A stretch of DNA of 64,000 nt from Siniperca chuatsi (taxonomy: Eukaryota > Chordata > Actinopteri > Centrarchiformes > Sinipercidae), in assembly GCF_020085105.1 (NCBI RefSeq), contig NC_058043.1, positions 12,050,667 through 12,114,666 of the forward strand, written 5' to 3'. Both the position numbers and the translations under genes were made by a program. Each line of letters begins with the position of its first letter. Within the stretch, counting starts at the first letter, position 1. Positions 1 to 20,337 of this stretch are shown piece after piece. The notes below the pieces were generated by a model. It searched no databases and had not been told where the DNA came from. It worked only from the letters and a program-made list of their open reading frames with translations.

Positions 1-184
1 AGGCACAAAAGAAAGGGAATTTAAGAAATATATTGTGCGTTACTGTGAAATATATATATATAGTATGAAGAAGCAATTCCTGCTAGCCAAGGGGAAAACT
101 GGCATTAAAATATTTTGAATATCAGAGAATGATCTGTGCATCAATACAGCATCAGTGTACATCATCTAAATAAATAAATTACAG

Positions 185-353
185 ACAGGAAATGGCAGAC
201 GATGAATCCTTGGAGGGCAAACGTAACCTTGCACTCCAAACTGTCAATATTCCCCCAACAGTGAAGCTCATGTTCACCCCCTCTACAGAAAATGCATTAG
301 ACACAGATGATATCCTGAGCCCGGGCCTTCAATCTATCCTACACAACCACTAA
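185..353 (+). CDS. C-terminal coding exon of an unidentified plus-strand gene
   Basis: An open frame reads into a stop codon TAA at 351-353. The last 53 codons start at an internal ATG at 192 and have a balanced, coding-like composition (acidic MADDESLEG start, then hydrophobic and Pro-rich NIPPTVKLMFTPS, ending in LQSILHNH). In-frame TAA at 171-173 means an exon boundary is needed upstream; TTACAG at 179-184 or ACAG at 185-188 could be the acceptor, although the pyrimidine tract is poor. A canonical AATAAA follows at 577-582, giving a plausible 3' UTR of about 240 bases. The rest of the gene would lie left of the window. I do not recognise the protein family. It could instead be a chance frame, but the stop plus poly(A) arrangement argues for a real terminal exon. 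Confidence 0.5.
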
Positions 354-394
354 TCTGTTAATTGATCTGGCGAGGGGAAGGAGAGAAAGGGTGA

Positions 395-422
395 GTGTGT
401 GTGTGTGTGTGTGGGGGGGGGG
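395..422. repeat. (GT)9 followed by a G10 run
   Basis: Dinucleotide GT repeat running directly into ten guanines, inside the putative 3' UTR of the left-edge gene. Likely length-polymorphic. Confidence 0.9.
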
Positions 423-576
423 ATGACATTACTGAAGAAATATATAATCTTTTATAATGGGTTCAGGGACCTTGAGCGGATGAAAGCTTGCTGTTGTTTG
501 GAGGCCCTCTTTAAGAATTCATCCATCCCAGTTTATAGTTGGCAATCTCTGAGAGTGTTTTATACTGTTATTGTTC

Positions 577-582
577 AATAAA
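577..582 (+). terminator. Poly(A) signal AATAAA of the left-edge plus-strand gene
   Basis: Canonical AATAAA on the plus strand about 224 bases after the TAA stop at 351-353. It is the first such hexamer after that stop and supports a 3' end near position 600. Confidence 0.5.
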
Positions 583-824
583 GATCTCAAACTGTGTTGA
601 AGATGTAATTCAGCTACTTAAAGGGGGCAATTTTTGACAGATAGTACTATTCCTGAAAACAATATATTTTCCACTGAAAAAAAGGTGTCAAGGATTTCAG
701 AAGACACTACATATATCAAAGTGGGACATCACTTGTTTGAGTTGGAGTAATCACCAGTAATAATAGTTCGGTACGGGTTTGTGTTAAATGGGATATTTAA
801 CAAAATAAAATTAGAAAATTAAGA

Positions 825-1300
825 ACCTACAGTCATGCTAGTGGCTCTGTGAGGTTTCACTTAGGCACATTAGTGGTTTGAGCTAAATATATAGCGTGTT
901 ACCATGCTAACATTTACTCAGTAGCACTAAACACAAGGTGCAGCTCAGTCTGATGGGAATGTCATTGGTTTTGCAGGCATTTGGTCATGAACCAAAGTAC
1001 TGGACAAATTCAAATTTTGATGATGACAGCGCAAGATGAAAAGTCAGGATCACCAAGTCATCCTGAGCAGGACAAGAATATACCACATTTCATGGCAATC
1101 CATGCAATGTCTGTGCAAAATCCATGATAATCCATGGATGTTAAGATATTTTGCCAAATAAGTGTAGACTTTGACCTGGTGGTGGCGCTGGAGGAAAATT
1201 ATGTGTATCACCAAAGTCATTAAGATTCATCCTCTGGGGAACATCAACATCTTTACCAAATTTCATGGCAATCCATCTAATTGTTGTTGAGATATTTTAT
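825..1300 (+). repeat. Dispersed teleost repeat, family B, copy 1
   Basis: Shares long diagnostic phrases with segments near 18260-18785 and 47140-47560: a 'GTGGCTCTGTGAG' start, 'CTAAACACAA' followed by 'CAGCTCAGTCTGATGGGAAT', 'TTTGGTCATGAACCAAAGT', and several 'TTTCATGGCAATCCAT' and 'GTTGTTGAGATATTT' phrases. The repeated 'CAATCCATCCAATAGTTGTTGAG' theme is typical of a very abundant percomorph repeat. I cannot place it in a named superfamily from sequence alone. Confidence 0.7.
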
Positions 1301-1329
1301 ATGTGATAGTTGAACATCTCATTCTAAAG

Positions 1330-2310
1330 CCCAGGGCATTAATATGCCTTTCTGACAGCGTTCATTCTTCTGGGAAGGCTTTCCACAAGATCTTGGGCCC
1401 TAACTGCAGGTCAGCCACTGATGTTGAGTTGGATGGGGTTGAGGTCAGGGCTCTGTGGAGGCCAGTCAAGTTTTAGAAACCAGGAGATCCACTGATTATT
1501 AAACCTACTGTATAAAAGTAAAGTCACTCCAAAAAAAGACAGAAGCATTGTTGCAGGTTCGAGTTTTCGGTTTTACTTCAAAACACATCATCAAAGGCAG
1601 ATAGAGGTATCAGGAAACATACCAGGTGTGCCGGCTTATTGCTCTTGTGCATCAGTTAAGATGATGATGTCACAGGCCTGTTTAATCTTACTGCTTGTAA
1701 GATAAAACATCAACACACATCAACACCCATTGCTGTCAACGTCACGTAAACAACTTCAGTTCCTTAGAAGCTGACAGTTATATATGCTAATGGAAAATGC
1801 TTATTTAAAGAGCAGAATGTCCCACTTTGATGAATTATTTCTGTGTTTTTGTATATTGTCCATCGATGAATGCCTATGTCATGGTGTTGTCTCCTGGAAC
1901 AACGTTGGTGGATCAGGATCAGCTGTTGTTCCTTGACACATCTACCTGCTCCTGATGATAGTTTTAAAGTAAACCGAAAGCTTGAAACTGGAACAATGCC
2001 TTCGTCCTCTTTTGAGTAACTGCTGTTACAGTTTAGTCCTTCCACACTAAAACCATTTCTTTATGAACCTCCCTTTGTGCATTGGGTATTGTCATGTTGA
2101 AACAGGTAGGGGTCTTCCCCAAACTGTTGCCACAAAGTTGGAGGTACACTATTGTCTAAAATATTATTGTTTACTGTAGCATTAAGATTTCCAAAATTGG
2201 AACTAAGGAGTCTGTCCAAATCATAAAAAAACAGCCCCTACACTGAAGCACACAAAATGACAGGACAGGGGCGCCCACTTACTTTTGGCCATATAGTGTA
2301 GCTCACTGTT
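1330..2310 (-). mobile_element. Tc1/mariner transposon relic, interrupted by a ~566 bp insertion
   Basis: The minus strand retains two pieces of a Tc1-type transposase. Around 1390-1471 it reads LDWPPQSPDLNPIQ, the classic Tc1 DWPxxSPDLNPIE block with the catalytic Glu changed to Gln. Around 2052-2120 it reads a piece containing FQHDN, the region of the second catalytic Asp. The plus strand ends in a terminal-repeat-like ACTTTTGGCCATATAGTGTA at about 2282-2301. The pieces are separated by unrelated DNA (about 1472-2037) inserted between GTCAAGTT and CCTTCCACAC, which are adjacent in related copies. Frameshifts, stops and loss of the left end make it non-functional. Confidence 0.75.
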
Positions 2311-2814
2311 AAAAAGGGCAAAATATTAAGCTTATTGTACCATGTTTATACGAGTGAGGATCACATTTTGTACCCAGAAGGAGAGCGCTTTGATTTAACT
2401 CAAGCCCACCTGGTACCACACAGTCCTCCTACTTTTCCGAGGGGACCCGGAGAAGCTGAAGAAACCTCAGACCGGGGGAGTCTGGAGGATGACAGCAGGC
2501 ATTATTTCACAGAGAGGATAATGAATGCAAAAGTGTTTTGCTATTACTCCGCTTCTCAACCACTAAAGGGATTAAGGGCCCGATCAAGGCTGCAGTGTAG
2601 GTGATAAGAGTCAAAAACAAGAACAAGAAGTGAGTCACACGCTCTAATCCCTTCTCCACCGTTCTCGCCAGCAGACATTTAGCATCCTCCTCTGCTTGAC
2701 ACATCCTCCTCTGAGACATAAGGAGCTTAGATGATGCAGCATATTTTTTCCACCTCAAGGAATTTTTTTTTTTTAAACTTCAAGAAGTGCTAGCGGTCAT
2801 TGCCTGCCTGGTTA

Positions 2815-3060
2815 TTTTGACTCCTGACAAAATTACCATTTATACTGAGGTAGCTAGCCCTTTAATATACAGTATATGGTTGTGTTAGATTATTGTCGGC
2901 AAAGCTGTGAATCAATGAGCACTGTTTTATGGCAATGCTGATGTGTACCTTCATTTGTCAGGTATTTAATTTGCTAGATCAGCCAAACAATGTAATTCTT
3001 TTTGCATTCTTCATGCTTTCTTTGTTTTTTTTAAATCCATAAACAAGTTTCTCAATTGAT
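2815..3060 (+). repeat. Dispersed repeat, family C, degraded copy
   Basis: Contains 'TTATGGCAATGCTGATGTG', 'ATTTGTCAGGTATT' and 'GATCAGCCAAA' phrases that recur in order near 58090-58180 and in part near 10140-10210. Likely an old MITE; terminal repeats not identified. Confidence 0.4.
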
Positions 3061-6044
3061 TTGCCAGAAAACATTCTAAAACTATATTACAGTATAACAG
3101 CTGAAACAATTATCAAAATAGTTGATAAATCGACTAGTCAGCTTATCGTTTAATTTATTTTTCAAGCAAAAATGCCACCAGTTTTATCCATATTGTGCAT
3201 CCCTAATTGGCAGATATGGCACCCATCAATGATTATGAAACATAACCTCTAAAGTGACACTATAACTTTTGATGAACAGCAGCCACTCTGGCCACAAGAG
3301 ACAATTTCAAGCTAATGGTAAATTCTAAAGCATAGTGTAAGTAAAGAGCAGTCAACAAACTGACTCAGTGATGTCACAGCAATATCTATCTAAAGCTTGC
3401 TAACATTACCTAACTTTAGCTACCATAAGTTATTGGTCATACCAGACCAAGTAGGACTGTAGCAGCAAAATCTTGGATTGTATAAAAGTAAATAGGTAAG
3501 TAAAAAAGGTGTGTTTTACACAACTCAACTTTTTGTTTGGAAGAGTAAGAATGTGTTCTTACCTCCTTCAAAAAAATGTTACATAGTCTTGCTTTAAGTC
3601 TAACTGTAATCACATTTGCATCTACTGGTATGAAAACACAAGCTAAGGTTTGTAAGTAATTATGTAATACAACAGTTTTAGTAAACATGCATTTTACACA
3701 GCAACATGCAGTTTGAACTGAAATTCAAAATCATCACTGGCCACTGCTGTTTAAGTGGTACAAGCATGTACCTTTTTTCAACTTAATATTCAAGAAAAAC
3801 TGTTCTGTTTTTTCACCAAACCATGTTATATTTATTCAATGTTTTTCATCTATTCAGATTTTTTTTTTAATCCCCCCCACCCCCACCACTTTCCTGAGCA
3901 CTGGAAATCAGTGAGAGATTACAGAAAATCCTGTCTTTCAGGTGAGAAACTAGAATTAATCCAGGCTGCAGGGGGTCAGTGTACAAGGCACCAGAAACAC
4001 CGTGGGGTTTGCAGCCTGCATACAATCCTTCCTTCTTCCCACAGTGTTTTTGTGTTAAGAAGAATGATCATGAAAAAGATGCACTAATTTCATTGCAACC
4101 GATTGTTCCATTAAGCCACATTATATGATTTACTGCTGGGACTTTCTGTTCATATACTGACACCTAGTGGTCAATAAAGCAAGGCAAAACAAAATGTGTA
4201 ATGTAAAGCATCATACTCTTAAATAGGCTAGCTGTACAGTGCACATACTGTAATACACTAACACAGATTGTCTGTCCTCTCTGTGCCATCTATTGACTAA
4301 TGAACAGACTGGTTTCAAGGTATATAATCAATACTTCATTAACTAGAGCTAACAAAATGTCCCCATGCAATTCAGTCCAGTTTCCAACCCTTTAAAAACA
4401 CCTTTTAATTTCACTCTTCTCAAATAAGTCAGATCCGCTTTGGATAAAAGTTTAATTCACAAAAATACATTGACCAATATAATGAAAATGTACTAAAATG
4501 TACTTTAATAATCCATAAAAGCTGGAACATCATTGACAGAAAAACACAAGAAGCATTATTAGAGTTGGTTTAGTATAATATATTTCAGCTTCAAGAGACA
4601 TAGAAATCAATCCTTATTTTTCCCCATATTTCTTCTATAAAAGACCCATTTTTTTCTGAAGCATTATTATGCAAAAAATGGCATTAGAATATATTATGGG
4701 AGCTATGAAATCCCAGTGACTGAGTATAAAATTAAGTCACATCAGAGAGAGATATTCGCAGAAGAGAAGTCCATGAACAACAGGGCGAACAAAGAAGAAA
4801 ATATATAATAAAAATAATAATACATATTATAGACCTTGATCTATCATCACTGACATGACAGGCATGGAGAATAGGTGTATGGCTATAAAAAATTTCTCAC
4901 TTTTCCACTTGATTTCACTTGAAAACATCTACACTTAATAAACAATGCATTTTTTTCATGCTCCTTTTAGAAGAATATTTATAATCATACAACTAAAGAG
5001 GTCAACTTCCATGTCTTTCAAATACGATATTGAAAAAAGATGAAAAATACTGTTCTAACTTTGTTTTCCTTCTTTAACGCTGTTATTTTCTTTTTGTTAA
5101 ACTGTCAAAAAAAAATTTAAAATAAGGGGCTGCTCTCTGGCCATGTAGGCGGCTCATGGACACTTTTTTTTTTTATAATTTCAGAGGCTTTTATCATCAT
5201 CATCATCATAAGTTTGTGGTGTTGTTTGTTGGTGCAGAAAGGGAGACTGTCCATTCAGGGTTCACACTGAAACTGAGACACAGGAGGAAGGTCCTCTGAG
5301 GCGAGAGGCGAGAGACTAGAGTCTTCTCTCTCTCTCTCACTGTCTTTCTTTTTCTCTCTTTTTGATTCTCTCCATCTCTCTCTCGTGTAGATCATCCTCG
5401 TCTTTGATAGGAGCAGTTCAGTCAGCTGATTCACCTTTTATGGCTGATGGAGGGAGGGAGGAGTTGGGTGGGGGGCTGTTGGAATGCTGGCACGTTCCAA
5501 TCAGGGCAACAGTTCTTCATTACAGCATTTCTGCAAGACAGCACAGGGGTTAATTCCTCATTTCACATCCTGACTAGAATTTCCAAAACACCATCTACAA
5601 GTTGTCAGTGCCCTCTGGTGGCCGGCCAATGACATTACATGTGTAGGAGGCGAAAACAGAAATCAGGGCCTTGATAAATAAAGTCACTCAGATTAACATT
5701 TTGGTCTTAAGTGCGGCATTATTGTAAGAATGAGGCATTGTTGCTCTTATGCCTGGAATTAAGAGCCATACATAAGTCTTCCCAAGTGTCAAGACTTGGT
5801 CTCAGCGGGGGTCTCCTGACACATCTTCCATATTTTTGTGCGATGATAAGTGTATAAAAAGCTAAAGGTCTGTCCTAATACGCACACTAGCTATACAAAA
5901 TTTAAAAAAAATAAAAAATCTTCATGACATGATGGATTGTATAGCGTGTATACACAGTGCAATTCTTTCTAATCACATTAACCACATCTGTGTCAAGTAC
6001 AAAATGTGCACTACAAATGTATTTCTTTATCTATCTCCCACGAT

Positions 6045-6215
6045 CTCAGAAAAGGTGACAGAGCCTTTGTAGTTGCTGCTCCACAACTGTGGAACCAGCT
6101 GCCGCTAGAAATTAGATGTGCCCCCCTCCTTCTCTGTTTTTAAATCTAAACTGAAGATTCACTTTTATTCATTGGCCTTTTTGGTCCTCTTACATGTGCT
6201 TTATAAATAAACTTG
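6045..6215 (+). mobile_element. 3' tail of a LINE (L2/CR1-like) retrotransposon
   Basis: The plus strand encodes a short remnant reading KGDRAFVVAAPQLWNQLPLE, matching the common C-terminal motif (xxAPxLWNxLPxxIR) of fish non-LTR retrotransposon ORF2 proteins. It is followed by a short tail ending GTGCTTTATAAATAAACTTGA, the usual 3' end of such elements. It is a 5'-truncated dead copy with a frameshift just after the motif. Confidence 0.75.
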
Positions 6216-9200
6216 ACTAATTTTTGTATTAGCTGAGCAGTGACATACAAGCATTTCAATGAGTTTGAAAGACAATGAATAACAAAACATACAAATTACT
6301 GATTAAACTGATTCTAAATACATTAACTTGCCTGTAAACGTTTTAAAAGGAAATGCCTCATTTTTAGGTCAACCCACAAGTTCTCTCTTTTAGGAAAAAC
6401 AGAATCAACTAAATATGAACTCAATTCACGTAACACACATTTTATAGGACCTCCATAGATGAATATCCCTTAAAACTATATCCTTCTTTAAAGCATATAT
6501 TAATATTGTCAACATAACTGTAGGGACAATATCTTATATAAAGGTTTCCTCTTGCATGTTTCAATATATTGTTGGATACAATGAATGATGGATAGTCTTT
6601 ATCATTACAAGGTGTGTATGAAGCTGTGATGACTGAGGTGCTGCAGCCCTGACACATAACCTTATTACTCACTGCCGTAAGCGCTTAAAAACTTTGCAAA
6701 AAGTTACCCATAGCATTTTTATACCAAGTTCTATGTCCTACTTAAGATTTTTTTTTGACTCATAAGTCAAAGTTTAGGAGCAAAAGGAAGTTTGTGGAAG
6801 GTCTGAGAGCTTTATTTTGCTCATAACTTCTGACCAGCTGCCATGGGTCACAGTCCATTGATCCCTCCCTCTGACACTTTTCAAAAAAGGCATATGGGGG
6901 AGTCTGCTGAGCTCCTCCAGGAGGGCTGTACAGAGTGCAACAGTGGAAGATATCTGTCTGGCTCTTGTGTGGACGTCCACATTCCCTTAGCCCACTTAAG
7001 TTCAGTCAGATCTTACAGTTGTGAGTTCCTGCTCTGTGGCTTATTCTGTGCTGATGCCACAGTCACGTCATATGGGATGATTGGTAGACATGGGAAAGAT
7101 TCCCAACTTAACGACTTGCGAGCATTCACAATCATCAAGACCAACTGTCTTTGGCTGATGCTTTAGAAAAATCTCCCAGTCATAATTACAACTTGGAAGT
7201 TGAAGTCATGAACGCTATTTGCAACTTGGAAACTCGCTAACTCTGACGTGAACACCGCTTTAGTGCTGCTGCTGGTTCCCTCTTTGTTCAGCTCGACACA
7301 CCTGCGCTGCTTTTAGCTTTTTAATTAAAACAAAGTTTGTGTGGTTGGACATTTAGAGCCACTGGGGGGCAGTTCCGTGTTGTCTGATTAAATCCCTAAT
7401 GGCCTCAGCTTTTTACCAATAGGAAAGCCTGAGTGCGGAGGATAGAATTGAGAACACACGTAGTCCTGCCAGCTGGCTCTTTGAGTGGCGGGTTTGCCAC
7501 TCATTTATAAAAGGCATGCTACCATCCATTTTTCACAGCAGACATTTTGACTTGTGATAGCAACAAGATTAACTATGGCAGCATTGCATTTAGATGTTCC
7601 AGGTCCATGCTACTGTAGCTCACTGGCATGACCTACTGGGGCACTTAAATGGAATGTAGCCATAATTTATGTCAATGGTTAGATCTGTGCTTTTGCTGCT
7701 GTGACAAGTAAAAATGTCTGCTTTAAAAAAGGCTTATTGTGAAATCTGTTAGAGAGGTACATACAAAACCCCCAGCTGGAGTAACATCCAGGTTCACTTC
7801 TAAATTTCAAAGTTTAAAAGACAACCCAAAGCTCAATTACCAGGTCTATAAAAAGGTCTGATGGCAAAGTCTCATATTGCGGTGATAAAACAACACGTGG
7901 GCACATCTGACTCATTACTCTGCAGAGTTAAACACTGAGAGGGAAATAGGCTACATGTTGCTGCAGGTGCCCCAATAGAACCTGAATACATGCTTTTAAG
8001 GTCTGTCCACATTTTTCTAAAATACATAGTTACACTTAAATCTTTAAAAGACACACTGCCTCTTTTTTTAACTCCATGTATACCGCATGTCCTACAAAGT
8101 CTGGATTTTAAAAAAGTGGCAATCACAAATCAGAAAGAACTGCAAATACTAACAGTCCGCACCTTAAGAATCAATAATGAATCATATCAGGTATCAGCTC
8201 CATGCCACTTCCTGTCCCAGTGAATACACTGACAGCTAAAATCAGAGACTGGTGGCTCATGAGGTCAGCAAACTGGAAAATGGCCATGTTGTACAAAGTG
8301 AAACGTCCCATTTACTCTCTCTCTCTGTCCTGTCTGAGGCTGGCACTGTAACCCCTCTCTCACTCGCAGTGTATGAGCTTGTGTGTTGTGAGCGGTGGAA
8401 CAGTGGGGCTTGTAATCCCATTAGTGTTGGTTCATTGAGCTGGCCAGCGTGTGAATAGGGTGGGGGGCAGACACCGCCCCGGGGCCTGCTGACAGAGGCC
8501 CCACTCTCACACACACTGGACCACTAACTGACCAATGCAGATGGATTCAGAAGAGGAACGCAGTGGGTGGTTTAGCGACCCTGATGTCTGGGGCTGGGCA
8601 CAATGGTACTGTGTGCTTCACTAATCCGGTGTTATCTTTAATATCACAGTCTTATTTCCCCCCCGCCCTGCAAGTTAAAAGTGACTGAAGAAGGTAGATA
8701 TTAAATCTCCGCTGTTGGCTGTACTTCTCAAACATTGAAGTTCTGTTCTGTCAACACTTCCCACAATGTATTAACAGTGATTGTAAGGCCTTCTGAGGGG
8801 CTGCACTCTGACCAAAACTGTGTGTTGTTCCGCTACGCCCATTTTCATTTCTAAACAACTAAGAGGTCCTACTACTGACACCAGCCCCGCACTTTGTTAC
8901 ATCTGTACACTTTTAATAGTTACAATTACATCTGCATATTTTCCACTGTGCTAACTTCAAGTGCTACTAAACTGTTTATGCTTTTTATTTTTGCACATAA
9001 TTAGTCTTGAACAGAGATACTGTTTATACTGTTGATAAGATGTTTGGATACTATCAGCTCCCTACATGGACATGTTTAATTTAGAGAATATGGTTATTAT
9101 GATTGTGATTATGACAATGTGATTCCAAACTGGTAGTGAGAAAGAAAGGTATTGATCCTTGTAAATAAATGATTTGTCCACTCAGATAAAAGGATCAGCT

Positions 9201-10039
9201 ACAGGACAACACTCCTAAACATGGTAAAGAGTCAGCGTGTTGCTCTAGGAAGCTTCAGCATGGTTGCCACAGAAATGACTGTAGAAATGACAGTTTGTAC
9301 TAAAGTCCTCCAGTTTAAGGACAAAGTCTCCCTACTCATCGTGCCATTAGTCTCACTAACCAAACAGAAAGCTTCTGAAAATTCAGGCAGCAATTTTGTG
9401 TGCAGAGGCTCCTGTATTATCAATAAACAGAGACCAACTAACACAAAGTATAAAAGGCATTAGTTTCAAAATTTGTATATAACTTTATGCAGTTATTGGT
9501 CAGGTGTGCGCAGGTGTGAAAGTAAGGCAGGGCTTTAACTTCTGTGTCAAGCTCAGTTTTTTTTTCTTTTCTTAAACACAACTACTTTCTTCCCTTTTAG
9601 TGTGTACATCCAAGTGAAACACCATGGATGCCTTTGATGAGACACTGTCCAGCCTTTCTTCCTGCCTTTGAGATTGGCCATGGGGAACAGCTATAAACAC
9701 CTTTACCTTTAGATGTGGTCAGACAACATATCATACAACTTAGTTTTTCCAAGCATGGTTAACTCTTTAGGCTTTTACCTTCAAGGTTTGGAAACAGTGA
9801 GGCCCAACTTAGTAATCTCCATGTGAGGCGGGATACACATCATGAGGTTTCACAAGATTTGCTCAACTGACTGAATCTAAACTCTTCTTTCAAAGGAAAC
9901 TTTCCACATCAGGGTGGAAACATTCTTACTGTGAATTTCTAAGTCGGTGAGGGAAAGGTTAACTCTTATCAGGAGCACATAGTGACCTGTGACCTATGGC
10001 GTGTTTTTGGGTCAATGTGACCTGCAGCTAAAATTAGAA

Positions 10040-10265
10040 GTAGAACAATATGACAATATATACTGTGAGATGAAATTTTGCTACACCGCTTATACCAAGG
10101 TAGCTAATGCCTTTACTATTTCTGGATGTTAAAAGGCCATTACAGGCATTTTTGCAAATCAATAAGCATGACTGCTTTATGGTAATGTTGCCATTATAGG
10201 AGCCTGCAAAGACAATAGCTCCAATCTATTGTCAAGCTGCAATCCGACACCTAGTATGGATGAAG
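10040..10265 (+). repeat. Dispersed repeat, family C, degraded copy
   Basis: Shares a 'CCAAGGTAGCTAATGCCTTTA' phrase (with slight divergence) and 'CTTTATGGTAATGTTG' with segments near 2850-2940 and 58100. Weakly supported, old copy. Confidence 0.35.
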
Positions 10266-10397
10266 ATTAATTATTGCATCACATTCAGTAGATATCAGTA
10301 ATGGCTGATCTAAAATTAACAGACTAGCTTGTCTGTTTAGAAGGATTGACAGTAATAAGCAGCCTGGTTTGCTGTTTTCAAACTTCCTCATTACCAG

Positions 10398-10540
10398 TAT
10401 CTGGCAAAACTGTAAAAAAAAACGCTGTGAAAAAAATTAAAAGAAGAAGCAATTCTGATTTTTTGGGAAACGACCTGATGACAGATCAGGATTTCCTCAG
10501 ACTTAACCAGCTGCTGCAGTCTGCTGAGGTCCATATTTAA
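10398..10540 (+). CDS. Orphan exon-like segment with stop codon, unidentified
   Basis: A good splice acceptor (pyrimidine-rich stretch ending TTACCAG at 10391-10397) leads into a frame of 46 codons ending at TAA 10538-10540. The predicted tail is Lys/Arg-rich (VKKNAVKKIKRR) and then amphipathic, with DLMTDQDFLRLNQLLQSAEV near the end. Codon choice in the last 25 codons looks coding-like. I found no partner exon upstream in the 9.8 kb spacer, no poly(A) signal close by, and no family I recognise. It may be the last exon of an unseen plus-strand gene, a decayed exon, or chance. Confidence 0.3.
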
Positions 10541-10772
10541 ATCCAGCCATCATACAGTGACTCATTCATTCAACAGCAATGAAGATGAAAAAAGAAAATG
10601 CTAATGAAAGCACTTTGCACTTTTGGGTGGCACACTCAGGGGATGTTGGCCTGTCCAGAAACATTTACTGGATCTGCAGCTTATCAGCATCAAAGAAATG
10701 CTATTCATTGTCACAGGAGGATAACTGCAGTCAATTTATAGAAAGCGACAAGACAAGTTCCACACATACAAC

Positions 10773-11625
10773 TAGGGCTGTCTCAATAATTACATAATAC
10801 CCTGATCACGATTATTTGAGTTGAACGCAATCATTTAGCATAATCGCTAGAATCGTTTCCATTCTCCTGCATAAAAATAGCGGGATGAAACTAACAGAAA
10901 TGTCATATTTCCATCACTACTCCTACGTCGTTTTCCACCATTGGATGTTTGACTAGTGCTCTTTTAATGAGATCATCTCGTTGCGCCCCCTTTTTCTGCT
11001 ATGGCATATATGTGCTATGGTTTAATGGCACCTGAGTGGAGAATTAGAGCCACCCGCTGTTTATTTAACTGCTATATTCGGATAATGGTAGTGTATGGAA
11101 ATGCACATTACTTTCCATTTTCTTTTGGTGCCAATAACGGGTCTCTTTCATCATTGATCATTTACACACTGTCCTTTGCTGCTTAGTTTCAGTGTGTTTA
11201 AACCCAGTTTGGAATTGTTGTGCAATGTAATTGGACCAAACAGCTGATCTGTCATGTACTCGCTACATCATTATTTATTCACAAACGCATTTGTCGGATA
11301 AACTCTTTATGGAAAAAAAAAAAAAAAAAAGTGTAAAACCTTTTTAGCTATATATTGTGGTCATTTTGACAAATGTAGCTTCCATCCAACTTAATTAACA
11401 ACTAACAACTAATTAATGCTTGGATGCTTGCATATGAACTTGAAAATAAAATCAAGCGTCCTTCCGAACCAGCTCATCTTCTTCTTCATAAGGTGTACGT
11501 ATATTATTAAACTATTTAGACTTATACTAAAACAGTGGCATAAAATGAACAGAAAAAGACAATTCAATTATTAATTGCTATTGACAATTAATCGTCAACT
11601 AAATTTCCTGATAGTGACAGCCCTA
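10773..11625. mobile_element. hAT-like non-autonomous element (TAGGGCTGTC termini)
   Basis: The segment begins TAGGGCTGTC and ends GACAGCCCTA, a perfect 10 bp terminal inverted repeat, with further imperfect pairing inside. The flanks are CATACAAC on the left (10765-10772) and CATTACAAC on the right (11626-11634), an 8 bp target duplication differing by one inserted base. No transposase frame is present. Length 853 bp. Confidence 0.75.
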
Positions 11626-11820
11626 CATTACAACTTATGAAAAAGATGTCCGACTGATATGTTGTCACATGGAATAGTTCCTCTTGGGACAATGACTACA
11701 TTTTTAACCCGGAATACTGAAGACTTACATTGCCATCTCCACCAGTAAGTTGCACTGGAATAACTACACACAAAAAACCTTTTAACATATAATGGGTCCA
11801 GTTAGATGAATCCAGTTAAG

Positions 11821-11826
11821 TTTATT
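11821..11826 (-). terminator. rap1a: Candidate poly(A) signal of rap1a
   Basis: TTTATT on the plus strand, which is AATAAA on the minus strand, about 500 bases after the rap1a stop codon. It is the nearest canonical hexamer I found. Alternative sites further left cannot be excluded. Confidence 0.45.
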
Positions 11827-12329
11827 TGGAATAAACTGACACAGCTGACCAAGCAAGTTAACATGAGTTTCCACAGAAACTGTATTTTTTGTAATTTTTG
11901 TAACATTTTCCCCCTTATAGTATCTGCTGCACCCCCATCTGCCTGGAGGGGGGGCTGTCTCTCTGAATTGCACCTCCAAAGGTTTCTCCAATTTTCTTTA
12001 TCTGCTCAGGTTCTTCGTAGAGCTCAAGAAGGGACAGTTACCACTGTTGACACGATGTAATATTAGGCTATACAGATGATTATGACTTGACTTCACTGCA
12101 GGCAAACAAACTCATAATAGACTGATGAATGACAAACTACACCTGATGTAAGCAGCATCATCTAAGATGACACAGAAAGCTACTATGTAACACTTATTAA
12201 CCTTACAGCCTGCCTATGCATCTTGACCTCACGAATGTGTGAGCTGCTGGGCCTTTATGACTAACACTGTGTTATGAAATTTTAGATACGCACCTGGCTC
12301 AGAGCTGCTGCAGGGGATAGAGGGGGTCT

Positions 12330-20337
<8,008 letters not shown>

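Larger units (their letters stand above)
583..10397. other. Repeat-rich spacer without a recognised gene
   Basis: About 9.8 kb between the left-edge gene and the orphan exon candidate. I see a family-B repeat (825-1300), a Tc1/mariner relic (1330-2310), family-C repeats (about 2815-3060 and 10040-10265), a MITE fragment (3097-3180), a LINE tail (6045-6215), and CT-rich and CATCAT tracts (about 5190-5390). The remaining open frames are short, lack splice support and look like chance. A strong splice acceptor-like tract occurs at about 9555-9600 but leads into no convincing exon. Confidence 0.6.

Noticed and set aside
5190-5440. Minus-strand frame ending in an apparent SSLSPLASEDLPPVSQFQ tail
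   Set aside because: Most of it is translated GA/CT-rich simple sequence; there is no acceptor, upstream exon or recognised protein.
9555-9665. Strong splice acceptor followed by a good Kozak ATG (ACACCATGG)
   Set aside because: The ATG frame stops after 15 codons and no usable donor follows in any frame, so no exon can be supported.
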